Source: Diogma glabrata
Lineage: Eukaryota > Arthropoda > Insecta > Diptera > Cylindrotomidae
Assembly: GCA_963693315.1 (NCBI GenBank)
Contig: OY856186.1
Coordinates: 94,824,132-94,888,131 of the forward strand
Direction of reading: 5' to 3'
DNA length: 64,000 nucleotides
This document shows, piece by piece, positions 1 to 13,900 of the stretch (position 1 is its first letter; each line of letters opens with the position of its first letter). The notes under the pieces are model-generated. The model was not told where the DNA came from, ran no database searches, and was given only the letters and a program-made list of their open reading frames with translations. The position numbers and the translations under genes are program-made.

Positions 1-193
1 TAGAATATAATGGAAATTTGTTGTTTATTTTATGTGCGGTCATTGTAAGATTTTGTAGGAGTTAAGGGATGATGTGTAGATACATTACACAGTGTATTCC
101 CTATGGCGATACTTGGATTTTTACTATATATTATATATTACTAGAATTCCTCTTTTATTCTTTTTATTTAATTCAATCATTCGCAAACTATCA
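1..193. other. AT-rich flank, nothing recognised
   Basis: No open frame, RNA gene or repeat could be supported. It lies just 3' of a gypsy RNase H fragment read on the minus strand, so it may be decayed retrotransposon sequence, but no integrase motif is visible. Confidence 0.4.
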
Positions 194-685
194 TTATTTT
201 CTTTGTTTCTTTATTATATGACGTGATTCTTTATCTTCTATTGACAAGGTTCTCATATTTCTTATCTCTGATATAGAGGTGCAGTTCCATGAATAAAGTT
301 GATCAGACTCCTTCAAATCTGCAGAGATATTCGTATTGTTCTTTTCCTTTCTTGTCATAGCCCTCGTTTTAACTGTATTTACCGTGGATGTCGGTATCAT
401 CGCTTTAAGCGTGTCTGAGTTTACTTCTATTCTAGATAATGCGTCAGCGTTTGCATTCATCTTTCCTTGTTTATAAATGATTTGAAAATCATAATCAGAT
501 AAGTCTAATCTGATTCTTGTTAGTTTTGATGACGGATTTTTGTGCGTGAACAGACTCACTAATGGCCTGTGGTCTGTCACCACTGTGAATTTCCTCCCAT
601 AGACATACGCTCTAAAAAAATTTATGGCCCGTCGTTTATCGATTATAGTTTTGTTGTATACACTGGGCAAAATTGTTTTTCTCAA
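194..685 (-). pseudogene. Ty3/gypsy RNase H fragment
   Basis: The frame carries the gypsy-type RNase H signature: VVTDHRPLVSLF followed by SSKLTRIRLDLSDYDF and NANADALSRIE. In intact elements this domain follows the reverse transcriptase of the Pol polyprotein and degrades RNA in the RNA-DNA hybrid. Here the preceding polymerase domain is absent and there is no integrase after it, so this is an internal relic. A protease-region fragment of what may be the same element lies just upstream on the same strand (730-1075), so the polymerase between them seems to have been deleted. Confidence 0.75.
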
Positions 686-729
686 TCGTTCTAAGGTTTA
701 AGCAGGTTCGTATTGTGGTGTGTCAAGCT

Positions 730-1075
730 ACACCCGAATATAAATATGTCTTCGACATTTAAGAATACTTCTGCTGCTAGACCAGCTAGTGCCATGGATA
801 ACATTCTTTGAAAGCTGTTGGTTGATATTTTTTATCCAAATTGTAATCTTTAAATCGATTATGCTTTTTTCTGGTGTTATTGAATCTGCTATAAATACAC
901 CATTTTGTATTTCTTCGCTTACTATGTGGAATTTCTGACTAACTCTTTCGTCATCTAAATCTAATGTTGTTATAAGCGTACCTAAAGTGTGCGATTCATA
1001 TTTTGTTACACCAATTATCTTATGAGTATCGTCTGTTAATACTACATTTTCTTTTACTATACTTTCTTTGAGGAG
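730..1075 (-). pseudogene. Ty3/gypsy Pol fragment (protease/spacer region)
   Basis: Residues read on the minus strand (LKESIVKENVVLTD, KIIGVTKYESHTLGT, then SQKFHIVSEE) resemble the region around the aspartic protease of gypsy-type Pol. The catalytic Asp-Thr-Gly itself is not present. The frame runs without a stop into a (CT)n tract at its 5' side and then into a LINE, so the long uninterrupted frame across 728-1648 is a chance fusion of three unrelated sequences and not one gene. Family placement is inferred from residue pattern and from the RNase H fragment next to it. Confidence 0.55.
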
Positions 1076-1080
1076 TGCGA

Positions 1081-2786
<1,706 letters not shown>

Positions 2787-3152
2787 TTTTTTTTTTTTTT
2801 TTTCATTATTTTATTTTTTTTTTATTATTGTATAATACAAGTATAAAACAATTATTTTACAATGATAATAGAATTATTTAAATAAATATTTGCAAGTGCA
2901 TATAATGCGAGAGCAAATAAAGAAAATTTACGAATTTACAATCTAATTTTTGAAGGATTATTTGACATACATATATATAAAATTTTGAAATTGATTAAAA
3001 AGTATGAATAAGCTTATATATAATTTTAACATTTTATTTTGATTGTTACAATTAATTTTGATTTATAATATCAAAGATTATATTAAATATTTTTTATTTA
3101 GATTTGAAAAGTTTTATTTAGAATAAATATATTGCCTTAATTTAGTTTTGAA

Positions 3153-3566
3153 TTAAGAGATTTTGTTTTCATCTTTCAATTCAACAGGAAGACTGTTATA
3201 CATACTAAGTCCTTGAAAGATTGGCGAGCTTTGGCCACCGATAGTTCGAAAAAATTCAGTATGGTAATCAGTATTTTTTCTGGCTGCGTAGTCATGAAAA
3301 GCATTTGCTTGTCGAAGGATGAAATTGTTTTTGATCATATCATGCTTAATCTTAAATATGAAAAGAACAAGCTCATATTCAACAAGTTTCCTAATAGGAA
3401 GAATTTTCTCGCAATAAAGTAAGTGGGTAGGATAGATGAGTGGTACCAATTTAATATTTCTTAAACTTTTATTAATTAAAACGTGAAGTTCTTGAAGTCT
3501 ATATTGTGAGGTAATACCCCAAATTGGGAGAAGATATCTGACATGGCTTAAGATATGGGTATGCAA
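3153..3566 (-). pseudogene. LINE ORF2 C-terminal part
   Basis: Continuation of the nested LINE polymerase: LSHVRYLLPIWGITSQYRLQ, then the tail SMYNSLPVELKDENK. This matches the post-polymerase region of CR1/Jockey-type ORF2 proteins, where a mostly alpha-helical segment ends with a Leu-Pro motif. It is separated from the main frame by a stop at about 3568, so the copy is a pseudogene. Confidence 0.7.
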
Positions 3567-3569
3567 AAT

Positions 3570-5657
3570 TTAGTATTTAATTTTTTGGGGTAAAATTTTG
3601 GACATTTTATAGAGAATGAAATTGACAATTTTTAGTATATTTTTAATTTTATCAATATGTTTCGACCAACACAGAGAATTATCTATAGTAAGACCCAAAT
3701 AATCCATATGATAAACTCTTTCAATTGCATGATTATTTACTAGTAACTGGAAATCATTAAAATCCTGCATACATTTGTTTTTTGTTTCAAAAATCATGAA
3801 CTTTGTTTTCTTTTCATTTAATTTTAAATGATTCTGAAGTGCCCAGTTGTTGATAACGTTGAGGTCCGATTGCATTTTCAATCTTAAATCGCTAAATGTT
3901 TTTTCAGCGAAAACAATAGCCATATCGTCAGCAAACATTATGATTTTACCACAAAGATTCAAAGAAAATGCAGCGTTAACGTATAGATTGAATAATAATG
4001 GTCCTAATAAAGAACCTTGAGGAACCCTATATTTTATCGTTTCTTCATCGCCCACTATACCATCAATTTTTACAGCTTGCTTTCTATTTCTTAGATAACT
4101 TGCAAACAGTTTAAGAGGATGTCCTCGAATGCCTATCTCATAAAGCATTCTTATGAGTGTATTATGACTCACAGAATCAAAAGCTTTTTCCAGGTCAATA
4201 AAAATACAAGCACAATAAAACTTTTTATCAAGACCGGAACGAATATCGGAGACGATTTCAGAAGTTGCTGAGAGAGTGCTAGATTTATTACAAAACCCGA
4301 ATTGATTTTTGCTTATTTTATGATATAATTGACAAAAATTACTAAGTCTACGATACAAAACACTTTCAAAACACTTAGAAAATGTGCATAACAGCGAAAT
4401 TGGGCGATAATTCGAAACATTAGATTTTTTAGAATTTTTGTGAAGAGGAATTAACTGCGCTTTCTTAAGAGAGTCGGGAAACTCATTATTAAGAATCGCA
4501 GTATTGATAAGTTCACAAATTTTTGAAACCAAAACTTTTTTAAAATATAAGCAAAATTTAACCGATATACCATCATATCCCACTGCCGACCGTTTATTAA
4601 GATTACTTAAGATATTTTCAATTTCATTGGTAAGCTGCATATCAAATAGATCAGGTTGAGAACAGTCTTCCTGTTGAACAATAAGAGAATCAACTGGGAT
4701 TTCAGTTTCTGCTTCATGAGAAGTACAATTTACAAAATACTGATTAAATATATTAGAAATCTTCTTTGAATCCGTTATTACAGAGTTGTTGTGCTCAAGC
4801 AAAATCTTTGGCTTTCCTTTGGTTTTGTTAAACACATGCTTGTTAACTAGCTGCCAGATATTTCTAAAATTGTTGTTATTTAATTCATTTTGAAAGTACA
4901 AACACTTTGCTTGAGCTTCAAGTTCCTTAAATTTTTTATGGTAATTTTTGTACTGTGACTCAAAAAAAGAATTATTTACATATTTTCGTTTTAATTTATA
5001 AAATTTATCTCGTTTTTTCATTGTTAATTTAATTTCATTTGTCATCCATGGAGACTTTTCAACAATTATAACATTCTTGGTGATGGATTTAGTGTGCGCA
5101 TTTATAATACTAGAACATACTTCTATGAGATCATCAAAATTCTTAGTCTGCATTACCGAGTGGCTAAAGTGAGCTTTATCAATTTTATCATACTGTAAGA
5201 CATTCATAGTTTTCATAATTTTGGAAGGCACAACAGAGTCTGTACCAATGTTAAAGCAAAGCATCTGATGATCTCCAATATTGGTGTCATTAATCGATAA
5301 GTGATATTTAGTATTGACTATATCTGTGAGTATGTGATCAATTATTGTTCTGGTGTTATTGCTAGAAATTCTTGTGTAATGACCTTTATCAATTTTGTTA
5401 AGTATTACATAACCGTTGGAATTGATAATTTCACAATATTGTTGAGTCGCTAAATCACTGCAATCGAGAAGATTAAGATTCAGATCACCGATAATGTACA
5501 TATTTTTATTTTTGACAATTAAATCTTCCAATTTTTCAAAAAACGACATCATTTTATTTTTTTCACGAAACGGCGGTCTATATATAGCTAGAAGTTTTAT
5601 ATTGAAATCTAAGAGTTTTATCAATAGAAAATTGTTAATATCGAACGAGAAATCCAA
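3570..5657 (-). pseudogene. LINE ORF2: partial endonuclease plus reverse transcriptase
   Basis: A 695-residue frame that begins within the AP-endonuclease domain (LLAIYRPPF at ~25, IIGDLNLNLL at ~57, IIDHILTD at ~107, DHQMLCF at ~127). The reverse transcriptase follows, with SAVGYDGIS, NYRPISLLCTFSK, NQFGFCNKSST, CIFIDLEKAFDS, VPQGSLLGPLLFN and the catalytic FADDMAIV (about residues 565-572). The N-terminal half of the endonuclease is missing because of 5' truncation; the frame runs upstream of the first Met to the junction. A stop near 3568 separates the last ~137 residues. It cannot move on its own. Confidence 0.85.
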
Positions 5658-5671
5658 TACTAAGCTACTTC

Positions 5672-6289
5672 ATTCGTTCTATTCAGTAGGTCTTGAAAGT
5701 GGGATCGCCACACTGCCAGCACATCACGTTCACTTGTTGTAAGTTCATTATTTTCATTTTTGATGGCTGTAGATCTTGGGTGGAAATCTTTTGTCAGATT
5801 CCGTGCATTGGCAAAGCACTCTTTTGAATTTCCGTTGGCCGCATGTTGGTTGATGTTTTCGATGCAGCTCTTCATGTGTTCGCGTTTCTTTTTACGTAGA
5901 AGTTTTGCTGAGGCTTTCCTGGCGCATAGATAATCAGCTTGGGAGCTTCGGGTGTTCCTTGTTAACCATTTTTCTCGCAGTTTTTGTTTATTTTCAACGG
6001 TTTGGCGGCACTCGTCGTCAAACCATTCGTTGTGTGATTTCGGTGGTCGTTTTGCGATTGTAGTTTGTGCTGCGGCTATAATGGTTGATTGAAGCATTTG
6101 CCATTCTTCTTGTATGTTTAATGGCATCTCAGAAGAGATGTCATGCTCTTCTATGTTTTGTGTTATTATTTCCTGATATCTATTCAGCGTTTCTGGATGT
6201 TTAAATGCTTCGACATTCCAGCGCACGGCCTTTTTTGCTTGTCTGTTAAATGTAGATGACTTGCACTTGTACTTAAAGATGACAAGCAC
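5672..6289 (-). pseudogene. LINE linker region upstream of reverse transcriptase
   Basis: The 209-residue frame is basic and coiled-coil-like. Features include NEWFDDECRQTVENKQKLR and YLCARKASAKLLRKKKRE, followed by an ELTTSERDVLAVWRSHFQ stretch that in RTE-type LINEs directly precedes the polymerase domain. The frame stops at the insertion point of the nested LINE and its continuation (EVHPIRAIAPSTEE) is found at about 2730-2786. No endonuclease motifs lie upstream, so the 5' part of the element is absent. Confidence 0.7.
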
Positions 6290-6310
6290 TTTAAAGTTTG
6301 CGTATTAATA

Positions 6311-8572
6311 AAAAATTTTTTTTTTAAATATGGCTGCTGTTTCTTCTTCTTTTTTTTTTTTTAATTTTAATTCATTTCACATTATATATATCTTTTTAAA
6401 ATGTCACATTATTTGATTTTATTGTTAGCAACTTCCCAACATCGTTAAGTTAATGTTTTTAATGTTTATTGTCTTCATAGAAAAACGTGGAGGATAAAAA
6501 AAACGCGACGCCACCGACGCGAAATATTTATTTCACTTTTTATTATAATTTATTTCGGCAGAGCCCCCAAAACTTGTAGGATTTTACACAATTTAATAAA
6601 ATAACAATTATATTTTATATTATAAACAATATTTTATTTTAATATCTTATAAATGTTAAAGAGGTGTAATTAATACGCACGAGTTGAGTTTAACGACTGA
6701 CTCTAATTTTCATTTTTAGGTTTTACGATTATATTTTTTTTTTTACGATGTTGCCAAAATTAGATTCCACATATTTATATATTTGTTTACTAACATAATA
6801 TGCTATTGAATTTCATTATTTTAATTTTTTTTATTTTAATTTTTAATATTACATAATTCATTATGAAAACTTTACATAAATTTAGGCTTATCATTTATTA
6901 TTTTTTTTTTTGTTAAATTTATTCTATAAAAATTTGGATTTAGCAAAATTTTATTCATTGGCTTATTACTTAATTAAAAAAAATTTATTTGGGTTTTGTT
7001 TGTCATTTGCCCTAAAAATATTATGTTTGTACATTGACATATATATATTTTTTGCTATCATGAAATAATATAGTATTTCATCATTTTCATAATTTTTATT
7101 TTAAAACTACATAATAATTAAATATTTTTTTTGAATGATTTGTTATAAATTTAGGCGCAAACATTAAAATATTAATTATACAAACAAAATATTTTTATAA
7201 TTTTAGGCGTAACTATTATTTTGTTTTATTTTATCAATGAAATTCTATTTAATATTTTTATTATTCAGAAGTCATCCAATACATAACTATATTGAAATGG
7301 TACAAGCTACAACTCTTTTCTACAAACATTTTATTTTTATATCTAATTTATTTCTTATTTCTAAAGATGAGCAGGTTTGCTGATTAATATTTTCTTGTAA
7401 AGATTTATAATTCTTCTTGTAATTTTTCCGTCTTCAGTCGTTTAGGCTTTGCCTTGACGTTACGTAGCAATTTAAAACGTATTTCCATTTTGATTGTTTC
7501 TTCGTTGTTTAGTTTATTTATCATTGGTTGTTTCTTAAACATGTTGCAAATTAAAACGTTACCTTCCACGCAGCGCTATATTTAATTTTTAGGTGGGACG
7601 GGTCTTTGTCTCGAATGTTCTGATGAAATAGTTTCTTTAAATAATTTCTTTACGCACAACACAAAACAACAAATAACTAAAACACTCAAACACAATAAAA
7701 AAAAACACAAAAATCAAATTCAACAATTAATTTTCCATCTAATTTTAACAATAATTTCTGCCTTTAGATTTGATTCACAAAAATTAATTTACAAATATTT
7801 AATAATTTAAATAAATATAAAAACATAAACTATAAATTATACAAAATACTTAAAATTTCGGTTCGGCATGCGTTGTTCTCCATATATTATTCAATTTTTC
7901 AATTCTTCAAAATATGATTGGTGTGTTGCTGGTAAACTCCAAAAAGGAATAGGCTGATCTATAACTTATCAGCTATATATACAAAAAAATTCTTCATAAA
8001 ATAATTTTTCACCCAGCATCATAATGTTTTTTTGTATTAAATTTCCCCTCAAATTTATAATTTTGTGCTGGTTGGCCTGTCTCTCCACTTTGACGACTTT
8101 TATTATTTTCGTTAAGCAGGCATATGTCGGTTTTTACTTAACAACATTTAAAACGTACATAGTTTCGTTCCATGGGCAAGATTACCTCGACTGCTCACAA
8201 GCTTCTCAAAGTAGAGTTTTAAACATAAATTCGCCCAACTATTAATTCTTAGTATATAATTCCAATTTCAAAGAACATCTCGCTTAAACAAGTGAGCTGC
8301 CTTGATGTGATGTCCACTTGATTTCTCTTTAATATATGATGGAAAGAAAGTCTTTATGCTGGGGACCCCATGCTAACCCGTAGACTAAGGCTTATTGGGC
8401 AGACTTTCGGTTAGTAAAAGGTTTAAATAAAACTAAACTTTAAACTTTAAGATAAGTTTATTAATTCATTTTTAATTGCAATTTTCCTTTAATTTATAGT
8501 ACAATTGGTATATGATTTCTCCGCTATATTATATTCTATAAAAATCCCCTCCCAGGCTTATATTTATTATAA
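6311..8572. other. AT-rich spacer without recognised genes
   Basis: Long A/T runs, no supported coding frame. A minus-strand gypsy-type primer site candidate lies at 6552-6570, so part of this stretch may be a decayed LTR of the gypsy remnant to the left. A 73-residue frame at 8024-8245 has no recognisable family and was not accepted. Confidence 0.4.
6552..6570 (-). other. Candidate LTR-retrotransposon primer binding site
   Basis: Read on the minus strand this is TTTTGGGGGCTCTGCCGAA. Its first bases (TGGGGGCTC) match the tRNA-Pro-type primer sites used by some gypsy-group elements and retroviruses, and it follows a sequence ending in ACA as an LTR end would. The second half departs from that consensus and the matching second LTR was not found. 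Confidence 0.25.
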
Positions 8573-9187
8573 TGTTACGTTTTTCCAACCTAACTTCGAA
8601 TTGGCCTTACTCTACGATAAACGAAATTCCCAAATCTCTTCAGAGTTCGATCACTGATTAGTAAGCACAAACACAGGTTTTATTAAGTATTCAACACCTT
8701 AATTGTTTCACAACAACAGGAAAACAATACAGCAAACAATATTCCTAACTAGAATATTCTTTCAACTCCAACGGGTGATTGTAGAAATTTCCAGTTACGT
8801 TTAAAATAATACACAAATTATTTCTACTTAATAACACTTATAACTTTATTACACAAAACAAATTTAAAAATCACTTTTATAATTTTTACTTCACTGTCGC
8901 AGGCTTAAAGTAGAACTAATTAAAAACTGCAAGAGGCAATTTACTTATATACCTTCTGCAATACTTCTAGATAATTCGAGGTTACTTTTTAGAAACCTTG
9001 AAAAAATAGTAGAATATTCGACTACTTTACGTTATGCTGATTTGATTCATAAAATCATTCAAGTAGACCCAAGTTCTAAGAAGTACAACAACAACACTAT
9101 TCATTTCATTAGTTTGTTGTAGTATTTTGTTGATTTGATTTTCCTAGAAGTGACCGTAATCGTCTAGGTTTTTCTGTATTCGTAACA
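8573..9187 (-). mobile_element. Solo LTR (615 bp), ATAA target duplication
   Basis: The unit begins TGTTACG and ends CGTAACA, a perfect 7-bp inverted terminus, and is flanked on both sides by ATAA (8569-8572 and 9188-9191). On the minus strand a TATATAAG box lies near 8945 and AATAAAG-type signals follow, as expected for an LTR promoter and polyadenylation region, so the element was probably transcribed leftward. No internal sequence remains: it was lost by recombination between two LTRs. The 4-bp duplication fits a gypsy-type element. Confidence 0.8.
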
Positions 9188-9191
9188 ATAA

Positions 9192-9704
9192 TAAATTAAT
9201 CGACGATCGATCTATTATATAAAGGTAATATCGGTCAATTATATATGAAATAAATATATTTACCTTATTCAGCGAAAATTATATTTATTTCCATAAATTT
9301 AATATTATTTTTATTTTGTAATATTTTAGGTTGTAGTCATCAAATTTAATATAATTTTATATCAGTTGAATTACATTATTTTAAAATACATTATGAGAAT
9401 TTAGATATTTGAGCTAAGTTGAATATACTTAGTTTGTTCTATATAATTTGTTATTTGTTTTGGTTGATGACTTGCTTAATTATTTACGTTAATTTAATGG
9501 GAAGAATAACATATGTATTGTATGTTAATTAGATTAGTCATACATATGTTACAGTATTACAAAATTTATTGTGACCATGGCTAATTGCAAAGGTTTAGAA
9601 TGGCCATTTTTAAACAGTTGTAAATCACCCGAATACCTCAAACAGAAGAAACAACAAATGGGCAAAGCAAATGGGCCAAGCAATCTTCTACATTAAATAA
9701 AACT
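9192..9704. other. AT-rich spacer, nothing recognised
   Basis: No coding frame, RNA gene or repeat boundary could be supported between the solo LTR and the Penelope-like element. Confidence 0.4.
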
Positions 9705-9749
9705 ATTGAATAATTATTGGTTTTTGATTAAATAAAAAATTTGTTTGTT

Positions 9750-9774
9750 GACGTTTCGGCAAAATTCTTTTGCC
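9750..9774 (-). other. Penelope 3' hairpin, degenerate hammerhead-ribozyme-like core
   Basis: On the minus strand GGCAAAAGAATTTTGCC forms a 6-7 bp hairpin followed at once by GAAACGTC. Penelope-like elements are known to carry hammerhead ribozymes in which stem II is followed by the conserved GAAA. Here the upstream CUGAUGA box is replaced by TTGAAAA, so the ribozyme, if derived from one, is probably dead. Confidence 0.4.
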
Positions 9775-10035
9775 ATTTTCAAAAAAGGAAATATGTTTAA
9801 AAAACATACAACAAAATATTACATAACATTCTTCAAATGAAAAAAATATTATATAAAACAAAAAACACAAAAAAAAGAAAATAATTTGAATGTCAGAAAA
9901 ATATAAATTTTCATTAAAACGGTTACTAATTTAACAAACACCAAAAATATTTCATGCCTTGAAAATTTTTTATAAAAATCAAACACAAAAAAAAATTAAC
10001 AAAAAATATAATAATTCAATGCATTAAAAATAAAG

Positions 10036-10245
10036 TTAATCTCTAATAATATTATTATAGGAGTTACCAATATAAATAGAATCATTTTGTTTATTTAAAC
10101 AATTAGGATTCTTCTTTATATAGATCATCTCCAAAATTTTCCTTTTTTGTAAATTTGATTCCCTAGCTAAGATCTTAATATTTTCATAATTTATTTTATG
10201 TTGCATGTTGCATAAATGATGTGATAGAGCACTATTTTTACCATC
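10036..10245 (-). pseudogene. Penelope GIY-YIG endonuclease, C-terminal part
   Basis: About 68 residues after the BEL/Pao insertion site: KNSALSHHLCN, NIKILARESNLQKRKI, LEMIYIKKNPNCLNK, then a stop at 10036-10038. The pattern (ALxxH, then ILxxE and a RKxxE-type helix) is the usual end of the Penelope GIY-YIG domain, in which the Glu is the metal-binding residue. The frame continues exactly from 17092 once the BEL/Pao element and one duplication copy are removed, so it was open until that insertion. Confidence 0.75.
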
Positions 10246-10622
10246 TGTTGGATTAGATTTATGCGACTGGCTCAGACTACGGCAGTGGACTGTATCTTGA
10301 ATGATTTTTAGTTATTCAAACTGAGAACTGTCGCTTTTACTTCTAATAAAGAGACAATTTCACTTTTTAACAAAGAAATAAATTGAATACACAACACTTT
10401 TAATATTTGTATATATATCTATTTTTATTTCTAAAGAAAAACACGTCCTTATGATATAATCTTTGTAAGGAGAATGCCACTTAACATAGATTTAACATTA
10501 GCGAACAAAAACTTAAAAAAATTAGAAAAATAGAAAAATAAACAAAAAATAAAACTGAATTGCCTATGTAACAAAATTAGGTAATTTTTATATATAACAG
10601 TTTAGAACTTAAGTTTTAAACA
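10246..10622 (-). repeat. BEL/Pao 3' LTR
   Basis: The 3' LTR of the minus-strand element, 377 bp, TG...CA ends. It carries a TATATA stretch near 10590 and AATAAA-type signals inside. The minus-strand sequence just before it (AAGGTGGCCGG) is the only candidate purine-rich tract and is weak. Confidence 0.95.
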
Positions 10623-10911
10623 TACCGGCCACCTTAAAATATCATTTTAAAAGGAACTCCAATAATAATTTTTTTTTTTTTATTAATAAATTTTTTTTTT
10701 TTTTTTTTTTCATACAATGAAGATTAGATTTGAATTGGTATTTGTTTATAAACATTATATCAAACTATTGGTAAACAAAATTTTAATTTGAAAACAATAA
10801 CAGCTATTAATAATTAATACATTGGTACTTAAAATTAAATATTGATTGTTTCTTTTTAACATACAGCACATAAGTTTATTATTGAAATTAAAATAGAATT
10901 ATATCATTATA

Positions 10912-13900
10912 TTATTTATTTTCAGTTTCGATTGGAATTGGACAAACTCGTGTAATCGCTCGCTTGAATATACCAGACAGTGTTTTGACAGTCACGACAC
11001 GCGTTTTGCTATCTGATCCGGGATGTGTCTCTATAACACGACCCAAAACCCATTTAATGGGAGGTGTGTTTTCTTCTTTCAAAAGAACAATTGTGCCAAT
11101 TTTTATATTTTCTAATGGTTCTAACCATTTATGCCTTTGTTGTAACTCCGATAAATACTCACATGACCATCTTTTCCAAAACTGTTGAAGTACATGCTGG
11201 AGCTGCTGATATCTGGATAAACGATTAAAATCCAGATGGAATAAGGAAGGTTCTGGAATGGCGTTTATTGGGCCACCTATGAGGAAATGGCCTGGAGTCA
11301 ATGGAGACAAGTCAGATGGATCAGCAGACAAAGGTGACAACGGTCTAGAATTCACACAAGCTTCGATTTGGGTTGTGAGAGTCATTAGCTCTTCAAGAGT
11401 ACAGACATAATTGCCAAGTGATCGTTTTAGATGGTGTTTGGCACTTTTTACTGCAGCTTCCCATAATCCACCGAAATGTGGAGATCTCGGGGGTATAGTT
11501 TGCCAGTTTATGCCTTCAGAGGTAAAAAATTTGAATAACTCATTTTTAGAGCATTCTTGATTAAAAAGGTTTTGGAGTTCACGTAAGTTAGAGTTTGCAC
11601 CAACGAAATTGGTTGCATTATCAGAAAAAATATTTGAACATCTGCCACGTCTAGATATGAATCTTCGAAAGGCAGACATGAAAGCATTGGTAGATAAATC
11701 GTTGACAACTTCAATATGAGTTGCTTTAGTAGAGAAACAAATAAAAATTGAGATGTAAACTTTGATTAAAAGCTTTGACCTAGCTCTGGAACATGTATTA
11801 AATGGCCCACAAAAGTCAACTCCAACATTTTCAAAGGCACGAAACTTTTGAACTCTCTCTGGTGGCAATTCACCCATTATTTGGGATATGGATGTTGGTC
11901 GATTTTTGAAACAAATGATACATTCATGAACAATTTTTTTACAAAGGTTTCTTCCCCCTATAATCCAAAATTGTTGTCGTATAAAACTGAGGAGTGCCTG
12001 AGGACCTGCATGTAAGTTGCTGATATGCTCTTTTCTTACCAAAAGTTTGGAAAAATTATTATTGGAAGGGATAACTATTGGATGTTTTTGTTCATAAGGT
12101 AAATCGGCATGATTTAACCGGCCACCAACGCGTAATACACCCTCTGTATCGATAAAAGGATTTAATTTTCGTAGTAAACTTTGTTTTCCAACAAACTCAT
12201 TATGGGATAAACGTTTAATGTCATCTGGGTAAGATTGACGTTGAATGGATTTAATTAATTGAATTTTGGCATGGTCAATTTCGATCAATGTGAGTTCATT
12301 GACCTTGCGAGAGGTTTTGAATCTAAGATTATGCAAGAACCTTAAGCACAGAGCAGTAACTCGAATAAGTTTATTGAAATTGGAGTAATTTTCCACAAAT
12401 GAAGATACATTGTTTTCAATTCCCAAAAATATCTGTTGCTGTTTGACTTCTGGATCATTACAATCTAGTTTAGAATTAAATTTAGTTTTAGGCCAACTTT
12501 TTTCAGATTGAAATAGGAAAGCTGGACCATGCCACCATAATCTGGATTCTTTTAATTGCGAAGGCATCATACCTCGGGAAACCAAATCAGCAGGATTTAA
12601 ATCAGATGGAATGTAATTCCACCAGCTCGGATTAGACATGTCTTGAATCTGTGAGATACGATTTGCAACAAAGGTTGCGTACTTTGATGGTGGTGAGTTT
12701 ATGCGATACAAAGTAACTTCTGAATCTGACCATAAAGTTACTTTGTCAAATACTATCTCTAATGCTTCATGTACCTTTTTACATAATTGGCTTAGTAAAA
12801 GAGAGGCACATAATTCGAGCCGTGGAATAGTTACACGTTTTAACGGAGCAACCTTTGATTTTGCACACAAAAGATGACAATTAATAATATCTTGGTGATC
12901 AATGGTTCGTAAATATATACAACAACCATAACCCCTTTCCGAAGCGTCACCAAAGCCATGAAGTTCAATTGACTTCATGTTAGGGTTGATTTTTATGATA
13001 CAGCGTGGTATTTCAATGGTTTGTAGAGCGTTAAGTTGATTTAAAAATTCTATCCACTCTGAATAGATTTCTTTTGGCAATTCATCGTCCCAATACAAAT
13101 TTGGAATTGACCATAATTTTTGCATGAAAACTTTAGCAGTGAAAATAACTGCAGCACAAAGACCTAGGGGATCAAAAAGTTGTGCTATTTGAGATAAAAC
13201 AGTTCGTTTTCTTATTGTTTCATTGATTTGAAATTTGCCTATGGATATATGGAATGTGTCGGCACTTGAACACCATTCAATGCCTAATACTTTAAGGTTT
13301 TCTGATTTTTTATCTGAAACAACTTCTGTTTTATTAGATGCCCATTTGGTTAACTCAAAACCACCACTAGCTAGTAATTTTGTTAGATCGTTTTTCAGTT
13401 TGAGAGCGTCCAAAATATTGTTCTCCCCCGAAACACAATCGTCTACGTAAAAATCTTTAAGTAAAATGGACGAGGCTTTTGGATAACGAAGATGCTCGTC
13501 AATTGCCAATTGTTTTAATGTTCTTATAGCTAGGAATGGTGCACTCGCAGTACCATAGGTTACTGTGTTTAATTGGTATTTCTGTAATGGTTTTTCCGTA
13601 GAATCTCTCCAGACAATTTGTTGTAGACCTCGATCAAATTCATGTATTTTAACTTGTCTATACATTTTCGTAATATCAGCCACCAGTGCGATATGGTGTT
13701 TCCGAAAACGGAGAATTATCGAAAATAGATCTTGTTGAATAGTTGGACCAGTCATTAGGGCATCATTTAAGGATAACCCAGAGCTTGATTTTGAAGATGC
13801 GTTAAAAACAACACGAAGTTTTGATGTGCTGGAATTTTCTTTAAATACAGCATGATGAGGTAGAAAGAAGGTGGGAGCACTCGAATGGTTTTGGACTGGT

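Larger units (their letters stand above)
2787..5666 (-). mobile_element. 5'-truncated CR1/Jockey-like LINE nested in the RTE-like LINE
   Basis: A minus-strand LINE with a poly-A tail (T run from 2787) and a 5' end cut off inside the endonuclease. It is flanked by a 5-bp duplication, ACTTC at 2782-2786 and 5667-5671. Removing it restores the reading frame of the surrounding RTE-like LINE, which confirms both ends. The polymerase resembles that of the longer LINE at 40825-45716 but is clearly a different subfamily. Confidence 0.85.

Noticed and set aside
8024..8245. 73-residue plus-strand frame with a hydrophobic N-terminus
   Set aside because: Looks like a short secreted or membrane protein, but AT-rich DNA gives such frames by chance and no motif or promoter supports it.
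6311..8572. Full LTR pair for the first gypsy remnant
   Set aside because: A primer-site-like motif exists at 6552-6570, but no matching repeat was found near the left edge of the window.
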